From positions 1 through 45,052 of the forward strand of contig NZ_BMUL01000029.1 in the NCBI RefSeq assembly GCF_014650175.1: a stretch of DNA of 45,052 bases, written 5' to 3'. The position numbers and the translations under genes were made by a program. The notes beneath the pieces are model-generated. The model made no database searches and was not told the DNA's origin. It saw nothing but the letters and a program-made list of their open reading frames with translations. Positions 8,345-17,527 of the stretch are shown here, in pieces (the first letter of the stretch is position 1; every line of letters begins with the position of its first letter). This DNA comes from Streptomyces termitum (GTDB lineage Bacteria; Actinomycetota; Actinomycetes; Streptomycetales; Streptomycetaceae).

Positions 8345-9448
8345 TCAGACGGCGCCGCCCGAGGTCAGTTCGTCGGCGGCGTCGTTCACGGGCTGCGGGG
8401 TGCCGGTGAGGTCGAGCACGAAGAGGGGCAGCCGGACCTCGGCGGCCCGCGCCCGCGCCTCCGGGGTGTATCCGGCCAGCGAGAAGAAGACGGCGACGGC
8501 GGAGGCGTTCATCCCGTGCAGCCAGAGGCACTCCACGGCCCGCAGCCCGGCCGGGGCGGTGCTCGGGTCGACCTGGGCGACGAGGCCGGGGCCGCGCAGG
8601 TCGGCTCCGGCGGCGTGCCGGTCCTCCGGCTGCCGCACCTCCTCGAAGCCGAGCCAGGCCAGGTACGCGGCCGCGGCGGCGACCGTGTCCCGCGCGGTGC
8701 GGATCGTGACCGGCCGGAAGGGGCCCCGCCGCGCCGCGGGACCCGTCCGCGGAGGCGGCGGGATGTGGGCGGGGTACCGCTCGGAGAACGGCGGGGTGCC
8801 GGTCCGGTCGGGGGCGGAGGAGTACGGATACGGGGACGGGTGCGGGTACGGGGACGCCGCGTCGTCGGCGAGGGCGTCGGGCTCGCCGGCTCCGTCGAGC
8901 CGGGCGTCCCACGCGCCCCAGCCGTCGTCGAGGGCGTGCGGGTCGAGCGGTTCGTACGGCACGGGCGGGACGTCGTACGCCTCGTCGGCCCCGTACGCCT
9001 CATCGGTCCCGTACATCCTGCCGGTCCCGTACGGCTCCGTGCTCCCGTACGTCCTGTCGGCCCCGTACGGCTCCGCGCTCCCGCGGGGCGCGTCGGCCTC
9101 GTGCGCCGCCGGGCTCCCGTGCGGCGCGTCCGTCCCGTACGCCGTCCCGCCCGCCCCGGCGGACGCGTCCGGCGCGGGTGCCGCGGGGACCGGGGTGACC
9201 GGGACCCGGAGCAGCGTCCCGCAGGGGCAGCCGAGCTCCGGCTGGGGCCAGTCGTCCTCGCGCCCGCAGGCCGCGCAGCGCACGGTGACCCACTCCTCCC
9301 GCCAGGTGCGGTGCCGGATCGGTTCGGGGGCGCCGCCGGGGAGCAGCGGCGGGGCGACCGGGCTTCCGCAGGCGCAGGGGAAGACGGGTGCCGCGTACGG
9401 ATGTGTCCGCAGGCACTCCGGACAGCGCACCGATACCGACTCACTCAC
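8345..9448 (-). CDS. zinc-ribbon protein with a degenerate Mrr/PD-(D/E)XK-like C-terminal domain
   Basis: A 367-residue protein in three parts. Residues 9-27 and 58-76 carry paired cysteine motifs (CPEC...CAC and CAAC...CPC), which look like two zinc ribbons. Residues about 95-235 are a low-complexity linker rich in Tyr-Gly-Asp/Thr units, Pro and Ala. From about 250 to the end there is a compact domain (TVAAAAAYLAWLGFEEV, GADLRGPGLVAQV, VFFSLAGYTPEARARAAEVR, LPLFVLD) that resembles the Mrr-type restriction endonuclease fold. In Mrr enzymes the strand would read Q-x-K; here it reads Q292-V-D294, so the catalytic lysine seems lost and the protein is probably a binder, not a nuclease. GTG 9448 is supported by AAGAGGGGG six or seven bases upstream. 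Confidence 0.7.
   Translation of the reverse strand: MSESVSVRCPECLRTHPYAAPVFPCACGSPVAPPLLPGGAPEPIRHRTWREEWVTVRCAACGREDDWPQPELGCPCGTLLRVPVTPVPAAPAPDASAGAGGTAYGTDAPHGSPAAHEADAPRGSAEPYGADRTYGSTEPYGTGRMYGTDEAYGADEAYDVPPVPYEPLDPHALDDGWGAWDARLDGAGEPDALADDAASPYPHPSPYPYSSAPDRTGTPPFSERYPAHIPPPPRTGPAARRGPFRPVTIRTARDTVAAAAAYLAWLGFEEVRQPEDRHAAGADLRGPGLVAQVDPSTAPAGLRAVECLWLHGMNASAVAVFFSLAGYTPEARARAAEVRLPLFVLDLTGTPQPVNDAADELTSGGAV
8950..9145 (-). repeat. tandem Tyr-Gly codon repeat inside the zinc-ribbon protein gene
   Basis: Imperfect short repeats built on CCGTACGxCTC or its variants recur at roughly 21-33 base intervals. On the coding strand they encode units such as YGADRTYG, PYGTGRMYG and EAYGADEAY. 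They form the linker between the zinc ribbons and the C-terminal domain. Repeat number is likely to vary between strains. Confidence 0.6.
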
Positions 9449-9678
9449 GCCGAACCCCCTCTTCTCGCCCGTCCATCGTCCACCCATCCGGCCGTTCGGG
9501 GGGCCGACTTCGGTCATCAGGGGCGTTTCCCGGCCACCTTCCGCCGCCTTTCCGCCGTCCTTCTCCGTTCCCGCCCGATCCGCCTCCGCTCTCCTTCCGG
9601 CCCGCTCCCGACCTGCTGGGGGAGGTCCGGTCCGGCGCCGTCCGGCCCCCGGGAGGTGCCCGCCCGGCGGGCGGTCCC

Positions 9679-9707
9679 TTGACGGCTCCCCGACCCCCAC
9701 TTACATT
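9679..9707 (+). promoter_or_regulatory. gcl promoter (-35 TTGACG, -10 TACATT)
   Basis: TTGACG (9679-9684) and TACATT (9702-9707) are separated by 17 bp, a near-ideal vegetative promoter. Transcription would start at about 9714, inside the first operator box, leaving a leader of about 90 nt before gcl. The rest of the 358-bp gap (9449-9678) shows no gene or clear structure. Confidence 0.65.
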
Positions 9708-9709
9708 GC

Positions 9710-9745
9710 TTCCGTATAGCAGAACAGAACTTCCGCATTATGGAA
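9710..9745 (+). promoter_or_regulatory. tandem operator boxes of gcl (AllR-type, predicted)
   Basis: Two 15-bp dyads, TTCCGTATAGCAGAA (9710-9724) and TTCCGCATTATGGAA (9731-9745), lie 21 bp centre to centre, on the same DNA face. They cover the start site just downstream of the -10. The same pair occurs before hyi and aceB. From memory, the IclR-family regulator AllR controls allantoin and glyoxylate genes in S. coelicolor; assignment of these boxes to AllR is inference. Confidence 0.7.
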
Positions 9746-9806
9746 ACAAGGTTCGGGCGGTCCGTCCGGCCCCCTGTCTCCCCCCGGTTGAAGCAGGAGT
9801 CCTCCC

Positions 9807-11594
<1,788 letters not shown>

Positions 11595-11676
11595 TCCACC
11601 CGGGCCCGCGCCCGCCCCGTCGCCTCGCGCACGGGGCCCGCGGCCCCGCCTCCGGGGTCCCCGTCCCCGCGAGACC

Positions 11677-11709
11677 CGTGCCCGGCCGGTTCCCCACCGG
11701 CCGGGCACG
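11677..11709 (+). terminator. gcl terminator hairpin
   Basis: A perfect 13-bp stem (11677-11689 with 11697-11709) and a 7-base loop, 83 bp after the gcl stop. There is no U-tract, as is common in Streptomyces. Confidence 0.65.
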
Positions 11710-11789
11710 CGGCACGTTCGGGGGACGGCGGATAGATTGGAGAGCCACAGCAGGAGCCGAAGCCGGAGCCGTATGGCGAGGAGGACCCC

Positions 11790-12195
11790 ATGACCACCGT
11801 CGTCCGCCTGGTCACCCGCGCCGAGCTGGACGAGGCGCACACCACCGCCCGCCAGGTGTCGGTGTCGGCCCGGCTGGAGGCCGAACTCTCCGACGGGCGC
11901 GTCCTCGTCCTCCTCGACGACCGGGGCTGGGCCGAGAGCGTCCTGGGCGACGGCGACCTCCGGGCCCTCCTCACCCGGGACTCCCTGGCCGAGACCGCCC
12001 GCACGGTCGTCGGCCCCCGACGAGCCCCACGGCGGCGAGACCGCCGAGGAGGCCGCCGCCGCGCACTGGGCCGCCCTCGCCGACGGCCTCGCCCGCCGGG
12101 GCGTGAGGACCGCCCCCGCCGCCCTCGCCCGCCTGCCCCACGCCGTCGACCTCGGCCCGCGCCTGCGCGCCTGGGCCGGCCTCGGCGGGGGCTGA
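11790..12195 (+). pseudogene. small hypothetical gene with an apparent +1 frameshift
   Basis: ATG 11790 follows an excellent GAGGAGG Shine-Dalgarno. The frame reads sensibly through MTTVVRLVTRAELDEAHTT, LEAELSDGRVLVLLDDRGW and DSLAETARTVVGP. It then degenerates into arginine/proline-rich sequence and runs on antisense through the next gene. If one C of the C5 run at 12014-12018 is skipped, the text continues as DEPHGGETAEEAAAAHWAAL, then RLPHAVDLGPRLRAWAG, and stops at TGA 12193-12195. That gives a normal 134-residue acidic protein ending just before the convergent MerR gene. So either the gene is broken, the base is a homopolymer sequencing error, or translation slips there. I do not recognise the family. 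Confidence 0.65.
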
Positions 12196-12208
12196 CCCGG
12201 AGCCCCCG

Positions 12209-13060
12209 TCAGTCCCGCGGGGCGCCGGGGTCCTCGATCGGCCAGGCGATCTCCAGCAGGTTCTCCGGGGAGTCGGGGGTCCCGGTCCAGCGGCGGTGGA
12301 TCAGCCGGACCGGGCCCGCGAAGGCGAAGCCGTGCTCGGCGATCCAGCCGGCGACGACGTCGTACGCGCCGAGTATCCGGGGGAAGGCGGCGGCCGCCCC
12401 CTGGACCTCCGTGCAGGCGAGGGCGGTCTCGGGCAGGTCGCGCACGGTGATGCCCTCGGGCAGTCCGGCCGGCTGCGCGCCGTCCTTCCAGAAGGGCAGG
12501 CACGCCTCGACGAGCGTCTCGTTCTCGTCGTCGCACACCCCGTGGAAGCGGATGAAGGCGGGGCCGGCGAAGGTGAGCGGGCCACGGCCGGCGGCCGCGT
12601 ACAGCTCCTGGTAGGCGTCGCGCAGGAAGGCGTCGAGCCCGGAGTTGCCGAGGGTCGCGGCGCGGACGAGGACGCGCTCGGCGGCGCCCTGGCGGACGGT
12701 GACGCGGTGGGTCATCTCTGCTCCTTCGGAGAGTCGGTCCAGCAGGTCGTGGGCGGTGGCGCGCTGTTCCGCCAGGCGGCGTTCGGCCGCGTGCAGGCGG
12801 GTGCGCAGCGCGGCGGAGAGCTCCGCCGCGCCGAGGTCGAGGAGCCGGCGCACCTCCTCGACCGGGACGTCCAGCCGGCGCAGCGCCCTGATCGTCTGCG
12901 CCGTACGGACCTGGTCGCGCCGGAAGTAGCGGTAGCCGCTCATCGGGTCGACGAACGCCGGCACGAGGACGCCACCGGCGTCGTAGTGCCGCAGCGCGGT
13001 GATCGAGAGGCCGGCGGCCTGCGAGAACTGCCCGATCGGCAGCAGGTCGTGTTTCTCCAT
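12209..13060 (-). CDS. MerR-family regulator with GyrI-like effector domain
   Basis: A 283-residue regulator. The N-terminal winged helix is of MerR type: LPIGQFSQAAGLSITALRHY, then GYRYFRRDQVRTAQTIRALR. It is followed by the dimerisation coiled coil (about residues 75-110). The C-terminal half resembles a GyrI/SOUL-type small-molecule binding domain (RVTVRQGAAERVLVRAAT, TALACTEVQGAAAAFPRI). ATG 13060 is chosen over GTG 13087 because it gives the standard MerR N-terminus and sits seven bases from a -10. Its own promoter has the 19-bp spacer that MerR proteins act on, suggesting autoregulation. The inducer is unknown, and no obvious drug exporter is directly coupled to it. Confidence 0.88.
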   Translation of the reverse strand: MEKHDLLPIGQFSQAAGLSITALRHYDAGGVLVPAFVDPMSGYRYFRRDQVRTAQTIRALRRLDVPVEEVRRLLDLGAAELSAALRTRLHAAERRLAEQRATAHDLLDRLSEGAEMTHRVTVRQGAAERVLVRAATLGNSGLDAFLRDAYQELYAAAGRGPLTFAGPAFIRFHGVCDDENETLVEACLPFWKDGAQPAGLPEGITVRDLPETALACTEVQGAAAAFPRILGAYDVVAGWIAEHGFAFAGPVRLIHRRWTGTPDSPENLLEIAWPIEDPGAPRD

Positions 13061-13067
13061 GGCGCCG

Positions 13068-13098
13068 ACTGTGCCGTCTCGCGTCACCCGAGAGTCAA
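13068..13098 (-). promoter_or_regulatory. MerR-type promoter with 19-bp spacer and internal dyad
   Basis: Reading leftwards: TTGACT (13098-13093), a 19-bp spacer, CACAGT (13073-13068), then seven bases to ATG 13060. The long spacer contains an inverted repeat (CTCTCG...CGAGAC), the classical layout twisted by MerR activators. The short gap to ATG implies a leaderless message. Confidence 0.6.
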
Positions 13099-13115
13099 GC
13101 CCGTGCCCGGAATCC

Positions 13116-14105
13116 TCAGGGCCGTTCCTGGGCCCGTACGAGGACGGTGCCGGCTTCCGTGCGGTCGTACAGGACCGAGCGGCCCGCCCGGCGGCGGCGG
13201 ATCAGGCCCGCGTCGTGCAGGACCTTCAGGTGCCGTCCCACCGAACCCAGGCCCTGACCGGTCAGGGCCACCAACTGGCTGGTGGACAAAGGGGTTTCGA
13301 GGCGCAGCAGGACCCCCGCGCGGGCCGGCCCGAGCAGGGCGCCCAGCGCCCGGGGCACCAGCGGGCCCGCCCCGTCCGCCAGGACGCCCGCGCACGGGTA
13401 GACGATCGCGTACCGCTCACCGGCCTCCGGCGCGTCGTCCCACGACACCCAGCCCGTCGCGGGCGTCACCGGCACCAGCAGCAGCCGCCCGCCCGTCACC
13501 GAACGCGGCGGATAATCACGGGCGTTGACCTGGAGCCGGCCGTCCCCCAGCCAGCGGGTCCGGCCCGGACACAGCTCGTCGAGGGCCGCCGCCCAGCCGT
13601 CCCGCGCCAGCCGCGCCGTGCGGGCCGCCACATCGGCCTCCATCACCCGGCGGCGGCGCGGCCACTCCGGCAGCACCGTCTCCCGCCACACCCACTCCAG
13701 CAGCGCCGCCAGCCGCCCCGGCAGGTCGGGCGCCGCCGCCAGCGGCTCCGGCACCGGGCCGCCGACCGACACCGCCAGGTCGGCCAGGGCGGCGGCGGGC
13801 GGGGTCGCCCGGACCACCGCCACCTCCTCCTCGAAGCCGCGCTCGCCGTGGCCCAGCGGGGTGGGGGTGAGGAAGTCCGCGTTCCAGGTGGGGCTGATCG
13901 CCGCCCGGACCAGCAGCGCGTCCAGCGGTTCGGCGGCGAGCCGGGCCCGGTAGGCGGGCAGGTGCCGGGCGAGCCAGGCCCGCTCGCCCGGGTGCCCCGC
14001 CCGGCCCGCGTGCAGCGTCTTCAGCGAGGCGACGGTCTCCGCGAGCGGCGATACGAGGAACCGGCTGCCCGCGAGCGTGTCCGCGCCGACCCGCCACCAC
14101 CCCAT
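13116..14105 (-). CDS. ArsR-type winged-helix regulator (DUF5937-like)
   Basis: A 329-residue protein with its DNA-binding domain at the C-terminus. LSTSQLVALTGQGLGSVGRHL, then LKVLHDAGLIRRRRAGRSVLY, is an ArsR-type helix-turn-helix and wing (about residues 265-320). The N-terminal 230 residues (RFLVSPLAETVASLKTL, then ALLVRAAISPTWNADFL) match the uncharacterised domain found before ArsR HTHs in many actinobacteria, DUF5937 as I recall it. No metal-binding cysteine box is visible. GGAGGGG lies upstream of ATG 14105. It is divergent from an MFS transporter across 147 bp, so it probably represses that exporter and perhaps itself. Confidence 0.82.
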   Translation of the reverse strand: MGWWRVGADTLAGSRFLVSPLAETVASLKTLHAGRAGHPGERAWLARHLPAYRARLAAEPLDALLVRAAISPTWNADFLTPTPLGHGERGFEEEVAVVRATPPAAALADLAVSVGGPVPEPLAAAPDLPGRLAALLEWVWRETVLPEWPRRRRVMEADVAARTARLARDGWAAALDELCPGRTRWLGDGRLQVNARDYPPRSVTGGRLLLVPVTPATGWVSWDDAPEAGERYAIVYPCAGVLADGAGPLVPRALGALLGPARAGVLLRLETPLSTSQLVALTGQGLGSVGRHLKVLHDAGLIRRRRAGRSVLYDRTEAGTVLVRAQERP

Positions 14106-14252
14106 GCCGTGACCCCTCCCCGCGCCTCGCGGCCCTCGCCGTCCCGGAGACCGCCTTCCCGGCTCCGGGGCGCGTACACCTCTTCCCGGTACGGGCTTTC
14201 GCCGGTGCGCGAAACAGTACCGGCGCCCGGCCGGGTGCCCCACGCTCCCCGC

Positions 14253-15479
14253 ATGCCCCTTCCCGCCCCGCCGCCGACGGCGGACGCCCCGCCGCGCTAC
14301 CGCGACCTCCTGCGCACCCCCGAGTTCACCCCGCTCTTCCTGGCCGGTGCCGCGCAGACCGCCGCACAGACCGTGGCCGGGCTCGGACTCGCCACCCTGG
14401 TCTTCCGGGCCACCGGCTCCCCGCTGCTCAGCGCGCTCGCCCTGTTCGGTCCGTCGCTGGCCCAACTGGTCGGCGCCCTCACGCTGTTGTCGGCCGCCGA
14501 CCGGCTGCCGCCGCGCACCGCGCTCGCCGCGATCTCCGCCGTCTTCGCCGCGGGCACCGCCCTCCAGGCGCTGCCCGGACTGCCGGTCGGCGCGTCGTTC
14601 GGCCTCCTCGCCGTCCTCGGCCTGGTCGGCTCGCTCGGCGGGGGAGTGCGGTACGGGCTCCTCGGCGAGATCCTGCCCCGGGAGCGGTTCCTGCTCGGGC
14701 GCTCCGTGATGAACATGGCGGTCGGGGTCTGCCAGATCGCGGGCTTCGCCACCGGCGGCCTGCTCCTCGCCGTGCTCTCGCCGCGCGGCACCCTCCTCGT
14801 CGGCGCCGCGTTCCATCTGCTCGCCGCGGTCCTCGCCCGCCGGGGGCTCACCGCCCGTCCGCCGCGCGCCACCGGCCGGTCCTCGGCCGCCGAGACCTGG
14901 CGGACCGACGTCCGGCTGCTCTCCTCCCGCCCGCGCCGCCTGCTGTACCTGGCGCTGTGGGTGCCGAACGGACTGATCGTGGGCTGCGAATCGCTCTTCG
15001 TGCCGTACGCCCCCGACCGCGCCGGGCTCCTCTTCGCCTGCGCCGCCCTCGGCATGCTGGCGGGGGACGTGGCGGTCGGGAGGTTCGTGCCCGAGCGGCT
15101 GCGGGGGCGGCTCGCCGCACCGCTCCAGGCCCTCCTCGCGGCCCCGTACCTGCTCTTCGCGCTCGGCGCGGGGCTGCCGACGGCGCTGGCGGTGGCGGCC
15201 GTGACGGTCTCCGCCGCCGGCTACGGCGCGAGCCTCCTTTACCAGGAGCGGCTGCTGGCCCTGGTCCCGGACGACACGGCCGGGCACGCGCTGGGCCTGC
15301 ACGCCTCCGGGATGCTCGCCTGCCAGGGGCTGAGCGCGGCACTGGCGGGCGGGCTCGCCCAGCTGGCCTCCCCGGCGACCGCGATGGCCGTCCTGGCGGC
15401 GGCCTCGCTCACCGTCAACGCCGCGCTCGCCGCGGGGCTGCGCGCGGCGGGCGGGGGCCCTGGGGGCGCGGGCGCGTGA
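14253..15479 (+). CDS. MFS transporter
   Basis: A 408-residue integral membrane protein with about 12 hydrophobic segments, e.g. FLAGAAQTAAQTVAGLGL, ALFGPSLAQLVGALTLL, GLLAVLGLVGSLGGGVRYGL and ALAVAAVTVSAAGYGASLLY. The GxLGxxxxR-like stretch GGVRYGLLGEILPRERFLLGR after the fourth segment fits MFS drug exporters (DHA-like). ATG 14253 is preceded six bases earlier by CACGCT, so its message may be leaderless. Divergent from the ArsR-type regulator, which likely controls it. Substrate unknown. The long open frame to 12999 is antisense shadow. Confidence 0.85.
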   Translation: MPLPAPPPTADAPPRYRDLLRTPEFTPLFLAGAAQTAAQTVAGLGLATLVFRATGSPLLSALALFGPSLAQLVGALTLLSAADRLPPRTALAAISAVFAAGTALQALPGLPVGASFGLLAVLGLVGSLGGGVRYGLLGEILPRERFLLGRSVMNMAVGVCQIAGFATGGLLLAVLSPRGTLLVGAAFHLLAAVLARRGLTARPPRATGRSSAAETWRTDVRLLSSRPRRLLYLALWVPNGLIVGCESLFVPYAPDRAGLLFACAALGMLAGDVAVGRFVPERLRGRLAAPLQALLAAPYLLFALGAGLPTALAVAAVTVSAAGYGASLLYQERLLALVPDDTAGHALGLHASGMLACQGLSAALAGGLAQLASPATAMAVLAAASLTVNAALAAGLRAAGGGPGGAGA

Positions 15480-15487
15480 AAAAGGAA

Positions 15488-15528
15488 AGAGCGCGGAACC
15501 AGGGACCGTAAACCTGGTTCCGCGCTCT
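15488..15528 (+). terminator. strong intrinsic terminator after the MFS gene
   Basis: A perfect 16-bp stem (15488-15503 with 15513-15528) and a 9-base loop, starting nine bases after the MFS stop codon. It is preceded by an A-rich stretch and could also stop leftward transcription. Confidence 0.85.
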
Positions 15529-15538
15529 CGTTCGTGGA

Positions 15539-15590
15539 CCGCCCGGCGGCGCGAGGGCTGGCGCGACAGGACGTTCGCGCCGCCGGGCGG
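15539..15590. repeat. GC-rich stem-loop, copy 1 of a pair flanking katA
   Basis: A perfect 16-bp stem (15539-15554 with 15575-15590) encloses a 20-base loop containing GGCGCGACAGGAC. The same 13 bases occur in the loop of a second large hairpin at 17435-17496, on the other side of katA. It may be a second terminator or a dispersed palindromic element. Confidence 0.6.
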
Positions 15591-15820
15591 AGAGGGTGGC
15601 CCCTGCGCGGGGCTCCCGGGGCGGACCCGGGCTTGTCCCCTTATACAGGGGGCGGGCGTTGGGACCGCGGCGGCACCGACGGACGCTTCGGCCGGTCCCT
15701 TCCTTCAGGTCAGGAAGGGGGCCGGGCGTCCTGGCCACCGCACTGGCTCGATGCCGCCGCGGTCCTCACGCTGTCCGGCGGACACCGACCACCCCTCATC
15801 CGGGCCGGTGCCTCCGGACG
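15591..15820. other. non-coding stretch with several hairpins
   Basis: No plausible gene. The DNA is full of local dyads: CCCGGG...CCCGGG at about 15613-15630, CCCC-ttataca-GGGG at about 15636-15651, and a longer arm pair CCCTTCCT...AGGAAGGG at about 15697-15720. GGTGGCC (near 15595) and GGCCACC (near 15733) can pair to close the whole region. It could be a small structured RNA or just stacked terminator remnants. Confidence 0.35.
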
Positions 15821-15856
15821 GCGTACGGCATTGACCTCCCGTCAGATGCCGTACGC
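15821..15856 (-). terminator. katA terminator hairpin
   Basis: An 11-bp perfect stem, GCGTACGGCAT (15821-15831) with ATGCCGTACGC (15846-15856), 14-base loop, located 18 bp beyond the katA stop on the leftward strand. Confidence 0.7.
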
Positions 15857-15873
15857 GGTCTGGGAGTACGAGA

Positions 15874-17331
15874 TCAGTCCTCGCGCAGGGCGCGGACGGC
15901 CTCCTCGACGCGCTTGCCGTACTCGGCGTCGGCGGCGGCGAAGTGGGCGAGGTTCTTCTCGATGACGTCCTCGCGGGACACCTGGGACAGACCGCCGGCG
16001 ATGTTGGCGATCAGGCGGGACTTCTCGTCCTCCGACATCAGCCGGTACAGCTCGCCGGCCTGGAAGAAGTCGTCGTCCTTGGTGTGCTGCGGGGCGGCGT
16101 GGGTGCCGGTCCAGCCGTGGATCGCGAGCGGCGCGGAGAGCGGCGCGTCGGTCTGGGCCGGGCCCTGGTACGAGTTGGGCTCGTAGTTCTTGTCGTGCCG
16201 CGAGCCGTAGCGGGTGGCCATCAGGCCGTCGCGCCCGTAGTTGTCGGCGGCGGTCGCCTTCGGGGCGTTCACCGGCAGCTGGGTGTGGTTGACGCCGAGG
16301 CGGTAGCGGTGGGCGTCCGCGTAGGCGAAGAGGCGGCCCTGGAGCATCTTGTCCGGCGAGGGGCCGATGCCCGGCACGAAGTTGTTCGGGGAGAACGCGG
16401 CCTGCTCGACCTCGGCGAAGACGTTGTCCGGGTTGCGGTCGAGGACCATCCGGCCGACGCGCTGGAGCGGGTAGTCGCTGTGCGGCCACACCTTGGTGAG
16501 GTCGAACGGGTTGAAGCGGTACTCGGCGGCCTCGGCGGCCGGCATGACCTGGACGTACAGGGTCCACGAGGGGGTGACCCCGCGCTCGATGGCCTGGAGC
16601 AGGTCGGTCTGGTGCGAGTTGGCGTCCTGGCCGACGAGCTCGGCGGCCTGCTCCGAGGAGAGGCTGCGCACGCCCTGGTTGGTCTTGAAGTGGTACTTCA
16701 CGAAGAAGGCTTCGCCGGCCTCGTTGGTCCACTGGTAGGTGTGGGAGCCGTAGCCGTTCATGTGCCGGTACGACGCCGGGATGCCGCGGTCGCCCATCAG
16801 CCAGGTGACCTGGTGGGTGGCCTCGGGGGCGTGGGCCCAGAAGTCCCAGACGTTGTCCGCCTCCTGCTTGCCCGTGAACGGGTCGCGCTTCTGGGAGTGG
16901 ATGAAGTCGGGGAACTTGATCGGGTCCTTGATGAAGAAGACCGGGGTGTTGTTGCCGACGAGGTCGTAGTTGCCCTCTTCGGTGTAGAACTTCACCGCGA
17001 AGCCGCGCGGGTCGCGGACGGCGTCGGCGCCGCCGAGCGAGTCGGCCACGGTGGAGAAGCGGATGAAGAGCTCGGTCTTCTTGCCGACCTCGCCGAGGAA
17101 GTCCGCCTTGGTGTAGGCGGTGACGTCGTCGGTCACCTCGAAGTAGCCGTAGGCGCCGGAGCCGCGGGCGTGCACCACGCGCTCCGGGATGCGCTCACGG
17201 TTGAAGCGCGCGAGCTTCTCCAGCAGGTGCTGGTCCTGGAGGAGGAGGGGGCCGCCGACGCCGGCGGTGGCGGAGTTCTGGTTGTCGGCGACGGGGGCGC
17301 CGGACTCGGTCGTAAGCACGCGCTGCGTCAT
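15874..17331 (-). CDS. katA: catalase (heme, small-subunit clade)
   Basis: A 485-residue monofunctional heme catalase, converting H2O2 to water and oxygen in the cytoplasm. The distal histidine is H54 (RVVHARGSGAYGYFE), the distal asparagine N127 (DLVGNNTPVFFIKD) and the proximal tyrosine ligand Y337 (RLFAYADAHRYRLG). FSTVADSLGGADAVRDPRGF is also family-specific. The length matches small-subunit catalases. ATG 17331 gives the usual Streptomyces KatA N-terminus (MTQRVLTTESGAPVADNQNS), though its Shine-Dalgarno is weak. It sits beside glyoxylate genes, and its promoter shares a palindrome with the urate oxidase operon, whose product makes H2O2. That suggests a dedicated peroxide sink for purine breakdown. 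Confidence 0.97.
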   Translation of the reverse strand: MTQRVLTTESGAPVADNQNSATAGVGGPLLLQDQHLLEKLARFNRERIPERVVHARGSGAYGYFEVTDDVTAYTKADFLGEVGKKTELFIRFSTVADSLGGADAVRDPRGFAVKFYTEEGNYDLVGNNTPVFFIKDPIKFPDFIHSQKRDPFTGKQEADNVWDFWAHAPEATHQVTWLMGDRGIPASYRHMNGYGSHTYQWTNEAGEAFFVKYHFKTNQGVRSLSSEQAAELVGQDANSHQTDLLQAIERGVTPSWTLYVQVMPAAEAAEYRFNPFDLTKVWPHSDYPLQRVGRMVLDRNPDNVFAEVEQAAFSPNNFVPGIGPSPDKMLQGRLFAYADAHRYRLGVNHTQLPVNAPKATAADNYGRDGLMATRYGSRHDKNYEPNSYQGPAQTDAPLSAPLAIHGWTGTHAAPQHTKDDDFFQAGELYRLMSEDEKSRLIANIAGGLSQVSREDVIEKNLAHFAAADAEYGKRVEEAVRALRED

Positions 17332-17378
17332 TTGTCGGGGCGGCCTTTCCGTACAGGATGCTGCGGACGATGCCGTGG

Positions 17379-17419
17379 AGCGTAAGTTCGCTCGGAACAC
17401 AGCGTCAACAGTTTGTTGA
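17379..17419 (-). promoter_or_regulatory. katA promoter with TCAACA-N3-TGTTGA operator over the -35
   Basis: Reading leftwards, the perfect 15-bp palindrome TCAACAAACTGTTGA (17419-17405) contains most of -35 TTGACG (17408-17403). After an 18-bp spacer comes -10 TACGCT (17384-17379). The start site would lie near 17372, leaving a leader of about 40 nt. The uraD and aceB promoters carry the same arrangement, so a shared regulator competing with RNA polymerase is likely. Confidence 0.7.
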
Positions 17420-17434
17420 AAATGAAGTGTGGTG

Positions 17435-17496
17435 TTCCGGTCGGCGGCGGCGCCTGGGCGCGACAGGACAGGTGTCAGCGCCGCCGCCGACCGGAA
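17435..17496 (-). terminator. large hairpin downstream of glxR, copy 2 of the pair flanking katA
   Basis: A perfect 19-bp stem (17435-17453 with 17478-17496) and a 24-base loop, 31 bp past the glxR stop on the leftward strand, so it probably terminates hyi-glxR. Its loop shares GGCGCGACAGGAC with the hairpin at 15539-15590. Confidence 0.7.
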
Positions 17497-17527
17497 ATCT
17501 GGGGCCCCGGGAATCCGGGGCGGTGGA

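Noticed and set aside
12196..12614. Continuation of the 11790 frame into the MerR gene
   Set aside because: Arg/Pro-rich antisense reading; the frameshifted continuation ending at 12195 is far more protein-like.
15534..16186. Short plus-strand frames between the MFS and katA genes
   Set aside because: Their translations are Arg/Ser/Pro-rich, lack ribosome sites, and run into katA antisense.
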